From contig CALHVX010000017.1 of the NCBI GenBank assembly GCA_938036875.1, forward strand, positions 62,001 through 126,000: DNA of 64,000 nucleotides. Direction: 5' to 3'. The stretch is from an uncultured Pseudomonadales bacterium (lineage in GTDB: Bacteria > Pseudomonadota > Gammaproteobacteria > Pseudomonadales > Azotimanducaceae). Every line of letters begins with the position of its first letter. Position 1 is the first letter of the stretch. The notes beneath the pieces were generated by a model. It was not told the origin of the DNA and searched no databases. It worked only from the letters and a program-made list of their open reading frames with translations. Made by a program: the position numbers and the translations under genes. Below are positions 42,436-51,803 of the stretch, in pieces.

Positions 42436-43519
42436 GTACGTCCAACCCTGGATTGAGTATGTGTTGACTATCAAAAGCAGCCTGCAACCGTTGCAATACG
42501 GCTTGCCCCGCAGCAGGAACAATAGGTCCCAACCCTTGCCCGCCCCCAAAACGTCGTGCGTGCCCGCCTAAGGTTTGTACTCGCGTTAGCAACTCGCGTG
42601 GGTCATGCTCATGGGGCAGTTGAACCCAACGTAACGCACCACCCCACTCCACCAAGGTCGGGTAAGGCAATGCTAGATCAGCCGCACCGAAAGGCACGCT
42701 TACCCGCCAAAGTTCTTGCATCTGCTCGCTGGCGCCAAAAAACTCATGCTTTTGGTCACGCAGCGAGCACCAATATAAATCTGCATCGCTAACGCGCGGC
42801 CCTAGATCCACGCTGGCAGCAGCAACCACGGCTGCAGGTCCAGACAAACGCACATAACAAGGGGCGTCCGGCAAGCTAGGCTCAAAGCTCAACGCGGTCA
42901 CCGGCAACGACCCAACAGCAAAACGTCTCAACCAAGCGTAGGCATCTGGCTCAGAAGCAAGAGAGGTTCGATGGGTTGCTTCAACCATAGGCAGTGGTGC
43001 AAGCCGCAAGCTTACGCTTAGCAAGACGCCCAAGGTACCGCAGGCACCAACCTGCAATCGTGACAAGTCGTACCCGGCAACGTTTTTCATGACCTGGCCG
43101 CCAAAACTTAAACGCTCGCCCATACCATTGAGCAGTTCAACTCCTAATACCGCATCACGTACACCGCCGCGCCAAGGGCGAGCAGGACCAGCCAGACCCG
43201 AGGCGACCGCACCACCAACCGTTCCAAGCTGATCAAACTCAGGTGGGTCAAAGGCCAGCATTTGCTGCTGAGCTGCAAGTACCGACCGCAATTGTGCCAA
43301 AGGCGTCCCTGCACGAACGGTCACCACCAATTCATCTGGTGCATAGTGTTCAATCCCGACATGCTCGCTAACAGACAACATCTGCGCTGCGTCGCTCATC
43401 GGCGGCAACCAGCGCGCTTTGCTTGCCTGGCCCACAACGCGCAGGGGTTGTTGCTCCGCACAAGCCTGCACCACCATCGCTTGCAGCCGTGGTGCATCGT
43501 TGTTGTCATGTCCCAACAT
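42425..43519 (-). CDS. glcE: Glycolate oxidase FAD-binding subunit GlcE
   Basis: A 364-residue FAD_binding_4-type protein that is shorter than GlcD, as expected. The FAD-binding strand shows YAPDELVVTVRAGTPLAQL, FDPPEFDQLGTVGGAVASG and GGQVMKNVAGYDLSRLQVG. This is the GlcE form, with 'KNVAGYD' in place of the HxGDGN substrate motif of GlcD. GlcE is the second flavin subunit of the DEF complex. It sits between glcD (5 bp upstream) and glcF. Starts at ATG 43519. Confidence 0.94.
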   Translation of the reverse strand: MLGHDNNDAPRLQAMVVQACAEQQPLRVVGQASKARWLPPMSDAAQMLSVSEHVGIEHYAPDELVVTVRAGTPLAQLRSVLAAQQQMLAFDPPEFDQLGTVGGAVASGLAGPARPWRGGVRDAVLGVELLNGMGERLSFGGQVMKNVAGYDLSRLQVGACGTLGVLLSVSLRLAPLPMVEATHRTSLASEPDAYAWLRRFAVGSLPVTALSFEPSLPDAPCYVRLSGPAAVVAAASVDLGPRVSDADLYWCSLRDQKHEFFGASEQMQELWRVSVPFGAADLALPYPTLVEWGGALRWVQLPHEHDPRELLTRVQTLGGHARRFGGGQGLGPIVPAAGQAVLQRLQAAFDSQHILNPGLDVHAN

Positions 43520-43524
43520 GCCCG

Positions 43525-44979
43525 CTAAAACCTAGGTAGGTTTTTGAACGGCACATGACCGCCGTGAACATGCATACCACCCAGCTCGCTACAGCGTTGC
43601 AAGGTGGGAATCCCTTTGCCGGGGTTCAGTAGCTCTTGGGGATCAAACGCCGCCTTCACCCGAAAAAATTGCTCTAGCTCCGCACTAGAAAACTGGCTGC
43701 ACATGGGGTTTAGCTTTTCTAAACCAACCCCGTGCTCACCAGTCACCGTACCGCCAACAGCCACACAGAGCCTTAATATCTCATCACCCAAGGCTTCAGC
43801 GTCCTCTAGCTGGCCTGGAACATTAGCATCGTACAAGATCAGTGGATGCAGGTTACCGTCCCCCGCATGGAACACGTTAGCAACCCGTAGACCGTAGCTA
43901 GCCGCTTTGTTGGCAATAGTGGTCAGCACTTTGCTCAGCGCCGCGCGGGGGATTGTGCCGTCCATACAGTAGTAGTCTGGGCCTAGCTGACCCACCGCGG
44001 GAAATGCGTTTTTGCGGCCGGCCCAAAACTGTTGTTGCTCCAGCGGATCTCTAGCCACACGAACTTGTGTTGCACCCGCTTGCTGCAGGACATCTGAGAC
44101 CAAGCGTATAGACTCAGCCAACTCTATCTCATCGCCATCGAGCTCACAGAGCAAAATGGCCGCCGCATCTAACGGGTAACCCGCGTGCACAAAGTTCTCG
44201 GCAGCACTGATGGCCAGTTGGTCCATCATCTCCAAACCAGCCGGAATGATTCCGATGTTGATGATTTGGCTCACCGCATCTGCAGCTTCCGCAAGCTCGG
44301 CAAAAGCGACCAACAACACAGCCCGTTGCGGTGGTGTCGGCAACAGTCGAACCGTTACTTCAGTAACAACGCCCAGCATCCCTTCACTTCCGCACATTAG
44401 CGCCAGCAAATCATAACCCGGATCATCTAAGGTGGCCCCACCCAGCTCAAGTAGCTCACCGTCCATCGTCAGGACTCGCAACCCTAAAACGTTGTTCACC
44501 GTCAGCCCATATTTTAGGCAATGCACACCACCAGCATTTTCTGCCACGTTGCCACCAATGGAGCAGGCAATTTGCGATGACGGATCTGGGGCATAGTACA
44601 AACCGTGCGGCGCAGCGGCTTCGCTGATCGCCAAATTGCGCACACCCGGCTGCAGGCGCGCCGTAGCGCTAACCGGGTCGATGCTCAAAATTTGGCGCAT
44701 CCGTGACAAACCCAGCACGATGCCCTGGGCAATAGGACGTGCACCACCGGAAAGACCAGTTCCAGCGCCGCGCGCCACGACCGGAACATCGTGTCGTGCG
44801 CAGATCTTTAGCAGATCACGAACCTGAGCTTCGGTTTCTGGCAAAGCAACCGCCCATGGCACCTCCCGCAATGCGGTCAAGCCATCGGTCTCATAGGGTT
44901 TTAAACCGGCAGCATCCGTGATTAAGCCATCGGCGGGGAGCTGGGCAGCCAATAGCTGCAAAACGATAGAGCGATCCAT
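43525..44979 (-). CDS. glcD: Glycolate oxidase catalytic subunit GlcD
   Basis: A 484-residue FAD enzyme (E. coli GlcD is 499) that oxidises glycolate, or D-lactate in related enzymes, to the 2-oxo acid. Seen are PVVARGAGTGLSGGARPI (FAD pyrophosphate), DPSSQIACSIGGNVAENAGG, HAGDGNLHPLI (active-site His) and GEHGVGLEKL, with the C-terminal 'KAAFDPQELLNPGK' FAD-oxidase end. ATG 44979 is preferred; the longer TTG frame overlaps the ribosome site GGAGG. It is first in the glcDEF operon. No glcC regulator or malate synthase gene is adjacent. Confidence 0.95.
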   Translation of the reverse strand: MDRSIVLQLLAAQLPADGLITDAAGLKPYETDGLTALREVPWAVALPETEAQVRDLLKICARHDVPVVARGAGTGLSGGARPIAQGIVLGLSRMRQILSIDPVSATARLQPGVRNLAISEAAAPHGLYYAPDPSSQIACSIGGNVAENAGGVHCLKYGLTVNNVLGLRVLTMDGELLELGGATLDDPGYDLLALMCGSEGMLGVVTEVTVRLLPTPPQRAVLLVAFAELAEAADAVSQIINIGIIPAGLEMMDQLAISAAENFVHAGYPLDAAAILLCELDGDEIELAESIRLVSDVLQQAGATQVRVARDPLEQQQFWAGRKNAFPAVGQLGPDYYCMDGTIPRAALSKVLTTIANKAASYGLRVANVFHAGDGNLHPLILYDANVPGQLEDAEALGDEILRLCVAVGGTVTGEHGVGLEKLNPMCSQFSSAELEQFFRVKAAFDPQELLNPGKGIPTLQRCSELGGMHVHGGHVPFKNLPRF

Positions 44980-45163
44980 TGCTACATTGTACCTCCACAA
45001 CGAGGTACCGACACTAGGGGATAGTTAGCTGAGCCGGGAAATTCAGCTGGGGGTTACTTGTGAGGTAGGTGCAAACACATCGAGATTCGTTTGAACCAAG
45101 AAAAGGCTGGCGATATTCAGGCGAATAGCAAGCTCAACAACTAGACCTTAAACCAACAGGGTT

Positions 45164-45919
45164 TTAAAAGTGGTAGTTCAAACCAACGTAGACGCCATCC
45201 ACATCGATCTCAGCCGAATCCACTTCATCAAACTCATCAAGCTCTAGCTTGAATGCGCGATAGCCAACCTCAACACCCAAACCTAAGGCAGACTCCCAAC
45301 CTACCTGAGCATTGGCGTCCAGCAGTTGGTTACCGTCGTAAGACATACCTTGGGCTTGTGCACCGACCCAAAAACCGGTCAAAGGTAAATCCACTCGGGC
45401 CTGTGCGTAAACCATGGGGATCACCCCAGAGAATTCCGCGCTAGCGTTGGTTGTACTGGAAGAAACCTCAACAAAGCCGTCCACATAGCGAGCGGCCAAC
45501 CCCAAATCTAAGGTTAGATAATTATCCAACACTTCGTAGTAGAACACCGCGTCCGATTGGGTAAGGTCGATATCCGTTGCCACCTGTTCTGCTACGGTGA
45601 AGCTATTCCCATTAAACTCGATGGTACGGGTCAACGCGTTGTCACCACCCAATTTGATTTCAGCATGTTGGACCCGAATATTCGGCAGCATGGGCACCGG
45701 GTGCTCTATAGCAACGTAGAACATATTGTTAGAGTCGTCATCCATACCCAGATCGTCTTCAACGTCTAGATCGGTAACACCGGACGCCACGTTGCCAGAC
45801 ACATTTTGCTGCCAACTTGCGACGCCCGCGTAGATACCGAGCAGGGTATCGGCGGATGCAGGCACTGCTGCGGCGCAAAGAGCACTGATTAAACCGGCAG
45901 ATAGGCAAGAACGCAGCAT
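45164..45919 (-). CDS. Outer-membrane beta-barrel protein (TIGR04219-like)
   Basis: A 251-residue exported protein. It has a signal peptide (SCLSAGLISALCAAAVPASA, cut near ASA-DTLLG), then a short acidic segment (DLDVEDDLGMDDDSNN). It ends with alternating hydrophobic strands and a terminal aromatic (VYVGLNYHF), as outer-membrane barrels do. The pattern 'HPVPMLPNIRVQHAEI' plus the acidic region recalls the TIGR04219 family of small barrels. Function is unknown. ATG 45919 is chosen because it begins the signal peptide; the open frame continues upstream to 46003 without a signal sequence. Confidence 0.8.
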   Translation of the reverse strand: MLRSCLSAGLISALCAAAVPASADTLLGIYAGVASWQQNVSGNVASGVTDLDVEDDLGMDDDSNNMFYVAIEHPVPMLPNIRVQHAEIKLGGDNALTRTIEFNGNSFTVAEQVATDIDLTQSDAVFYYEVLDNYLTLDLGLAARYVDGFVEVSSSTTNASAEFSGVIPMVYAQARVDLPLTGFWVGAQAQGMSYDGNQLLDANAQVGWESALGLGVEVGYRAFKLELDEFDEVDSAEIDVDGVYVGLNYHF

Positions 45920-46111
45920 GAGCAAACAACCTTTGGATAAGATGATCTTAGTATAGAAACTTGGAGTGGATACGCCTTGATGCAGCGCACCGTTTAGGCG
46001 CATTTCTCCACCGTTTATCCATTTTTCGCCTTTATGGCGAACTAGGTCACACTTAGAATGCGACAGCTTAGGTGCTCATCGCGCAAAAACTCCAAACCTA
46101 GGTCTCAACGG

Positions 46112-47047
46112 CTAGCGGTACTGGTTCGCTAGGTCACCAATAGTTGCAAAGAACTCTTGTTCAACATCAGCAATGATATCGGCTACCGGGCGGACCGAGT
46201 CGATACGGCCGGCTACCTGACCGGTCAGCGCGATGCTGGATTCCATATCACCGCCAAAGTATAGGTCCGTAGCCTTGCCGAACTCGGTCATGGCATTGGT
46301 ATCAATGGCCTTTTCTAAGCGGGTTGTTTTCTCGGTACGCAACGCACGCAGCGCTGGTGAGTGAAAGCGATTCAAGAATACGGTGTCTGTCTCCTTGGCG
46401 TTCACGATACCCTTCTTCCAATTTTCATGTACTGGGCTCTCAGCGGAAGAAACCATGCGGGTGCCCATCTGTATACCCTCAGCACCCAAAGCAAAAGCGG
46501 CAGCCATGGTTTTGCCATCCAAAAAACCACCCGCAGCGATAATCGGCACATCTACCTTCGACCGAATCAACGGCAACAAGACCATGGTGGACACCTCATT
46601 AGGGTTTTTGAAACCGCCGCCCTCGCCACCTTCCACAACCAAACCATCGACACCGGCCTCCACTGCCTTTAGCGCCGCCCCCAAGCTTGGAACCACATGG
46701 AATACAGTGAGTCCCGCAGCCTTCAACTCACCGGTGAAACGCTCCGGGTTACCAGCAGAAGTGGTGACAAAGCGAACGCCTTGATCAATAACAAACTGGA
46801 CAATGTTCGGATCACGAACAAAAGCTTGCGCGATGTTCACCCCAAACGGCTTATCCGTCAGCGTTTTCATCTTTTTGATCTCTTCTCGCACCGCGTCCAG
46901 CTCGCCAGAAGAGGTTTCGATAATGCCCAGTGCACCAGCATTGGATACAGCTGACGCCAAAGGCGAACGAGCAATCCAGCCCATAGGGGCTTGAACGATG
47001 GGGATGTCGACGCCCAGCATTTGAGTAATTCGATTGTTAAAAGGCAT
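46112..47047 (-). CDS. Nitronate monooxygenase/enoyl reductase-like flavoprotein
   Basis: A 311-residue FMN TIM-barrel. It begins with a conserved 'GVDIPIVQAPMGWIA' (the 2-nitropropane dioxygenase start) and contains PFGVNIAQAF, GLVVEGGEGGGFKNPNEV, VPIIAAGGFLDGKTMAAAFALGAEGIQMGTRM, and a late SALTGQVAGRID-type segment. The FMN-binding 'AAGGF/GAeGIQMGTRF' pair is intact. The family includes class I nitronate monooxygenases and FabK-like enoyl reductases. ATG 47047 with GGAG upstream is preferred to 47125. It follows the glycosyltransferase by 101 bp on the same strand. Confidence 0.88.
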   Translation of the reverse strand: MPFNNRITQMLGVDIPIVQAPMGWIARSPLASAVSNAGALGIIETSSGELDAVREEIKKMKTLTDKPFGVNIAQAFVRDPNIVQFVIDQGVRFVTTSAGNPERFTGELKAAGLTVFHVVPSLGAALKAVEAGVDGLVVEGGEGGGFKNPNEVSTMVLLPLIRSKVDVPIIAAGGFLDGKTMAAAFALGAEGIQMGTRMVSSAESPVHENWKKGIVNAKETDTVFLNRFHSPALRALRTEKTTRLEKAIDTNAMTEFGKATDLYFGGDMESSIALTGQVAGRIDSVRPVADIIADVEQEFFATIGDLANQYR

Positions 47048-47148
47048 AGACACTCCGGTCGGTGAACGATCAAGCAAGGTTAAGGTGGGATTGTACGGGC
47101 AGCACAATGGCCGAACAATCAACAAACTTGGCGAGCGCTAAATCTTGC

Positions 47149-48300
47149 CTAGCCCGACACCCGGTTAGCCAACTGATCCAAAAGCAACTCGGTTTGGTCA
47201 ACCATAACCTTGATGCCATAGTGCTCCTCAATGCTTTGACGAGCGTTATGAATCCGCAGCTGAACCTCAGCGCCACCCGCTTCGACGGTCACGAGCGCCT
47301 GCACCAAAGCTTGCACCAACGCCGGCTCCGAAGCACCCGACACTAACCAGCCCCTGCGACGAGCGTCCGCTTCGGGCCCGGCCAGCAGCTCAACCACGCC
47401 TCCAACCGCGGTTGCAACAACCGGCACTTCATAGGCCATGGCTTCTAACACTGCATTGGGAAGACCCTCAGCCGCCGATAAACTCAGTAGAACATCGACC
47501 CCACCTAGCAAGCGTCCCACGTCCGCGGTGTGCTCCAGAAAACGACAGCGCTCTAGATTCGAAGGCGTTGCCAACACTTGATTCTGCGCCTGCCACTGCT
47601 GAGGTAGCGCAGACACGCCGGCACCTGCAAAAATTAGATGCAGCCCCCGATGCTGCTCTAACAACTGAAGACCAAGCTCCTGCCGCTTTTCTGTAGCCGA
47701 CCGCGCCAAGACCAAGGCGACATAACTCTCATCGGGCAGCCCCAGCTCTGCGCGCAATGGATTTGGTGTCTTCGGGGTTGCTAGGGCCGCATCTGCATCA
47801 GGAAGTTGCACGCCGTTGGTAATCACCGAGACGCGCGCGCCGCCAATACCTTGGGTTTGATAATAGGCCTGCACCGCCTGGGCATTAGCAACCAAGGCAT
47901 CCGCACGAGCAAGCAAACGTTGGCTCAGCCACAAACCAAACCGAGCGAACCGGCCGGTACTGGTATTTGCCGCCCGCAGACCCCAAATCAAAGGGGCGCC
48001 TTGCTTGGGTTTGGCAAGCGCGCAAAAGGCGTTCGCAATATCCAAAAAGCTATAAACCACATCACTACGATGAAATGCAGCACGCAACTCACGCCAACCC
48101 GCAACGCAGTGCCGCAGTTTGGTGATCTGCAAGGCTTGAACCTGTACACCGTCAGCAACCGGATAATCATTGGCCGTGCCTCGCCCCAAGAGCAAAACGC
48201 GCACTGCATGCCCACGTTGAACTAGCTCAGAGCTGAGATAAGCCACTTGGCGTTCGGTACCACCTTTAGCTAGGTAACCTAACACCAACGTAATGTTCAA
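47149..48300 (-). CDS. Glycosyltransferase family 4 (GT-B)
   Basis: A 383-residue retaining GT-B enzyme. It starts NITLVLGYLAKGGTERQVA (the 'GG.er.v..La' acceptor-side element). Around residue 200 it has LVLARSATEKRQELGLQLL (donor domain), and it has SLSAAEGLPNAVLEAMAYEVPVVATA, which carries the E-x7-E nucleotide-sugar motif and the usual 'G.p...EAma.g.PVva' block. It transfers a sugar to an unknown lipid or saccharide acceptor. The start TTG 48300 lies 4 bp after the upstream acyl-CoA synthetase stop, so the two are coupled. It is not part of a visible polysaccharide cluster. Confidence 0.9.
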   Translation of the reverse strand: MNITLVLGYLAKGGTERQVAYLSSELVQRGHAVRVLLLGRGTANDYPVADGVQVQALQITKLRHCVAGWRELRAAFHRSDVVYSFLDIANAFCALAKPKQGAPLIWGLRAANTSTGRFARFGLWLSQRLLARADALVANAQAVQAYYQTQGIGGARVSVITNGVQLPDADAALATPKTPNPLRAELGLPDESYVALVLARSATEKRQELGLQLLEQHRGLHLIFAGAGVSALPQQWQAQNQVLATPSNLERCRFLEHTADVGRLLGGVDVLLSLSAAEGLPNAVLEAMAYEVPVVATAVGGVVELLAGPEADARRRGWLVSGASEPALVQALVQALVTVEAGGAEVQLRIHNARQSIEEHYGIKVMVDQTELLLDQLANRVSG

Positions 48301-48304
48301 GGGT

Positions 48305-49954
48305 TTAGCTAGCCTGACGTTGGTCTGGTAGCTGGTAGCCCTTGGCGTCTAGATCGGCTCGCACCACCTTCTTATCCATTTTGCCCGTTGAGGTTAGCGG
48401 CACGCTATCCACAAAGAGCACGTCATCCGGCAACTGCCATTTGGCAAACGCCGTACCGCAATGTTCCAACACCGCTTCTGCTGACACCTGCGCTCCGGCT
48501 TCGAGTACCACCAACGCCACCGGGCGTTCGTCCCACTTGGGATGCGGATGCGCTACCACACAAGCCTGGGCTACCCCTTTGAGAGCAACAATATGATTCT
48601 CAAGATCTACCGACGAGATCCACTCACCACCACTTTTCACCAGATCTTTGGATCGGTCGCTGATGATGAGGTATTCCTCTGGGTCTATCTTGCCCACGTC
48701 ACCGGTAATCAACCAATCACCGTGAAACTTCTCTGGCTGCGGGTCGTTATAATACTCAGAGCAAATCCAAGGGCCCCGAACAAATATTTCACCGACACTT
48801 TCACCGTCGTGAGCAACCGGCTCAAAGTTCTCGTCAAATATTTCCAGCTCCAGCCCTGGCATTAGCTGCCCGGCTTTCGCCACGTTCTCAAACTGCTCAT
48901 CCTCGCTGAGCTGCAACTGCCCACGCTTCATGACCCGCCGTGACAAGGTAGCCAACGGCGACGTTTCAGTCATACCCCAACCTTGGATCATCTCGGCGTC
49001 CAACTCATCCCAAAACCAGCGAATTAACGAAGGCGGCGGTGAGGATCCACCACAAGTCAAACGGCTGAGCTTAGACAAGTCGTACTTACCAGGTGAGGCT
49101 TCATATAAACCTTTAACCCCTTGCCAAATAGTAGGTACACCAGCGGTCACCGTTACCTCTTCATCCGCCAACAGCTGAATCAATCTCGCTGGGTCCATAA
49201 AACGATGCGGCATCACTTGCTTACAACCCAGCATGGTTGCCGACCAAGGCAAGCCCCAACCCATGGCATGGAACATCGGGACTATTCCAAACAAGGTATC
49301 GGTTCCTGACAGACCCATGGAATCGGTCATGCACTGAGTGATGGTGTGCAGGTATTGAGAGCGGTGCTCGTACTCAACCCCCTTGGGGTTACCCGTGGTG
49401 CCGCTGGTGTAACAGAGCCCAAGCGGAGAGGTCTCCGGAATATTCGGCCAATCATAGTTGGTCGGCTTACCCGCTATAAACGCTTCATAGTCGATCGGGT
49501 TAGGTAGGTCTGTCTTCCAGCCCTCAAAGCCTTCTTCGGTGGCAACCACCACCTGCTTAACGCTCGGCATGCGGCCAATCAGCTTTTCTAGCAGCGGCAA
49601 CGTGTCCGCATCCGCAATGATGATCTTGTCCTGGGCGTGGTCAATGATGTACTCAAGGTCTTTATCTGACAGGCGCACGTTTAAAGTGTGGAGCACCGCA
49701 CCCATACCGGCTGTGGCGTGGTATGCCTCCAAATGCCTTGAGCCGTTCCACATAAAGGTGCCAACCCGATCGCCGATCTCAATGCCGGCATCGGCTAGCG
49801 CATGGGCCAATTGATGCGCGCGATTACGAGTTTCTAAATAGGTTTGCCGCCGCACACCCGTTTCGGTGGCGGTCACAATCTCTTCATTGGGTGCAACTTT
49901 GGCACCTCGATCCAGCAAACGAGACATTAGTAGTGGTGTGTTTTGCATAGCCAT
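48305..49954 (-). CDS. Acyl-CoA synthetase (long/medium-chain)
   Basis: A 549-residue ANL ligase with LCYTSGTTGNPKGVEYEHRS (P-loop), GWGMTETSPLATLSRR, the adenylation hinge ISDRSKDLVKSGGEWIS and the C-terminal TSTGKMDKKVVRADL with the catalytic Lys. The combination resembles the medium/long-chain fatty-acid ligases of the FadD-like branch in proteobacteria and mycobacteria, different from the FATP-like enzyme at 20449. ATG 49954 is used. It is followed without a gap by the glycosyltransferase gene. Confidence 0.88.
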   Translation of the reverse strand: MAMQNTPLLMSRLLDRGAKVAPNEEIVTATETGVRRQTYLETRNRAHQLAHALADAGIEIGDRVGTFMWNGSRHLEAYHATAGMGAVLHTLNVRLSDKDLEYIIDHAQDKIIIADADTLPLLEKLIGRMPSVKQVVVATEEGFEGWKTDLPNPIDYEAFIAGKPTNYDWPNIPETSPLGLCYTSGTTGNPKGVEYEHRSQYLHTITQCMTDSMGLSGTDTLFGIVPMFHAMGWGLPWSATMLGCKQVMPHRFMDPARLIQLLADEEVTVTAGVPTIWQGVKGLYEASPGKYDLSKLSRLTCGGSSPPPSLIRWFWDELDAEMIQGWGMTETSPLATLSRRVMKRGQLQLSEDEQFENVAKAGQLMPGLELEIFDENFEPVAHDGESVGEIFVRGPWICSEYYNDPQPEKFHGDWLITGDVGKIDPEEYLIISDRSKDLVKSGGEWISSVDLENHIVALKGVAQACVVAHPHPKWDERPVALVVLEAGAQVSAEAVLEHCGTAFAKWQLPDDVLFVDSVPLTSTGKMDKKVVRADLDAKGYQLPDQRQAS

Positions 49955-50067
49955 GGCGGCAGTGACCCCCTCAAGTCAGAATAGTCGTTCTAGGTCGATC
50001 TTTGGTATAGACGTCTTATGGAGACATCTTTTGGTTACGTCTTTTGATGGCAAAAGCTTAGCAGATG

Positions 50068-51702
50068 CTAGGCCGCAAACGCCAAATCGGATGCTAGGCG
50101 CGCACGGCAGTGAGCAAGCTGGCGAAGTCGCTCCACTTCACTCCAACCCAACAGCTCAGCGGCGATATCCGCAATGGCGGGCAATGCCGGCTCCGCCTCT
50201 GCAGGTAAGAACCAAGCCAGGCGCAAACGTCGATAGACCACATCTTCTAAGGATTGAGCGCCCTCAATTTGAATCGCCCAGCGAACCTCCTGCGCAAACA
50301 TCGAGGCAGAAATCGGTTCAGGTGAATCACCCAACATGACACAAACCTCATTACCGTATAGGCGCACCAAGCGCTCGGCAATGGCTTGGGGCTGCTGATA
50401 GCGCACCGACACCTCTTCAACCAGCGCGGGTAGATCCGGAATATCCCCCCCAACCAGTGGTTGCTCAGGCCCAGCATCTAGGTCACGCCCCAAGGCTTTA
50501 CCAACCTCAGCAAGCACAGATTCTGCCATCTTGCGGAAGCCGGTAAGCTTGCCGCCCGCAATGCTGATGAACCCATCCACAGCCCAGATTTCGTCTTTAC
50601 GCGACATCTCCTTAGGCGCTTTACCCGGCTCGTTCACCAACGGGCGCAAGCCAGCCCAAGAGGCCACCACGTCGCTTTCGCTCACCGCAGATTTCGGAAA
50701 GTAACGCGCTAAGGGTTCTAGCAAGTAGGCAACGTCAGCCGCGGTAACCTCCGGCCAGGTCTGCGGACCACCCTCGTGGGGAGTATCTGTAGTACCAATA
50801 TAGGTGTGGCGACCTCGCGGAATCACAAACAACATCCGGTTGTCGGTTGTGCCAATCATGACCAGGTTTTTTACCGGCAAGGTTTTGTGGGGAACAACAA
50901 TATGCACACCTTTAGACAGACGCAGTCGCGGCGGCCCTACTTTGGTTGGGAGCAGCGATTCGGCCCAAGGCCCCGCCGCATTCACCACGCTGCTGGCCGT
51001 AACCGAAACCCTTGCACCGAAATCGGCATGGGCTGGATCGCCCTGCGAGCTGGTTAAGGTAACCTGATAGCTGGTTGTATCTTCTTGTTCGAGCGCCGTG
51101 ATATCCGTTACCTTGCAATAGCTGCAAAGCTGCGCGCCATGAGACACGGCACTACGCAAGGTCGCGAGCACCAGACGTGCGTCATCGGTGAGATACTCGC
51201 GGTAAATGCAAGCGTAAGGGTACTCTTCCCAATTAAGATCCGGTTCAGCCGCTTGGACATCCGCATCCGCTGAGTTGCTAAACCGATCGCTATCGAGCAC
51301 CGCCCCTAGAGATTCGTAGACGCGAACGCCAACCCGGTATTTTAGCCATTCAAACATCGACTTTGCGGGCAACACCATCCAACGCGGCTCTGCCAGATGC
51401 GGTGCCATCTCATGTAGTATTTTGCGCTCCAGCGCTGCCTCTCGTACCAAGGCAATATCACCCATGGCCAAATAACGTAGCCCGCCATGAATCAATTTTG
51501 TGGACCGGCTGGAGGTACCAGAGCCGTAGTCGTTAGCTTCCGCTAGCAACACCCGCAAACCGCTGGCCGCCGCATACCGAGCAACCCCCGCGCCCGTGAT
51601 ACCGCCACCAACCACAACCAAATCGTAGTGATTGCCATCAAGCCCACTAAAATCTCGTGTTAGTCGCGGATGCTTAGCTTGATCTAGATGGAGGTTCGGC
51701 AC
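50068..51702 (-). CDS. glpD: Aerobic glycerol-3-phosphate dehydrogenase
   Basis: This 544-residue FAD enzyme oxidises sn-glycerol-3-phosphate to dihydroxyacetone phosphate and passes electrons to quinone at the inner membrane. The N-terminal dinucleotide fold is YDLVVVGGGITGAGVARYAA, followed by LAEANDYGSGTSSRSTKLIHGGLRYL, the signature of GlpD (residues about 54-78). NAAGPWAESLL, FVIPRGRHTYIGTTDTPHEG and a C-terminal helical DAO_C domain complete the family order. The start is GTG 51702 with AGGA upstream. glpF, glpK and glpR are not in the window. Confidence 0.93.
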   Translation of the reverse strand: MPNLHLDQAKHPRLTRDFSGLDGNHYDLVVVGGGITGAGVARYAAASGLRVLLAEANDYGSGTSSRSTKLIHGGLRYLAMGDIALVREAALERKILHEMAPHLAEPRWMVLPAKSMFEWLKYRVGVRVYESLGAVLDSDRFSNSADADVQAAEPDLNWEEYPYACIYREYLTDDARLVLATLRSAVSHGAQLCSYCKVTDITALEQEDTTSYQVTLTSSQGDPAHADFGARVSVTASSVVNAAGPWAESLLPTKVGPPRLRLSKGVHIVVPHKTLPVKNLVMIGTTDNRMLFVIPRGRHTYIGTTDTPHEGGPQTWPEVTAADVAYLLEPLARYFPKSAVSESDVVASWAGLRPLVNEPGKAPKEMSRKDEIWAVDGFISIAGGKLTGFRKMAESVLAEVGKALGRDLDAGPEQPLVGGDIPDLPALVEEVSVRYQQPQAIAERLVRLYGNEVCVMLGDSPEPISASMFAQEVRWAIQIEGAQSLEDVVYRRLRLAWFLPAEAEPALPAIADIAAELLGWSEVERLRQLAHCRARLASDLAFAA

Positions 51703-51803
51703 TTAACATTCCTATTAACGATGGTCGACTGGGTTATCTGGCTGGGGGCCAACAAAGAACTAACGACAAGCAACAGGCAAAGCCCCTCAATACGAGCCGA
51801 CAA

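Noticed and set aside
42436-42549. N-terminal extension of glcF (open frame to 42549)
   Set aside because: It overlaps glcE, and the family N-terminus begins at MQTNLHPD (42435).
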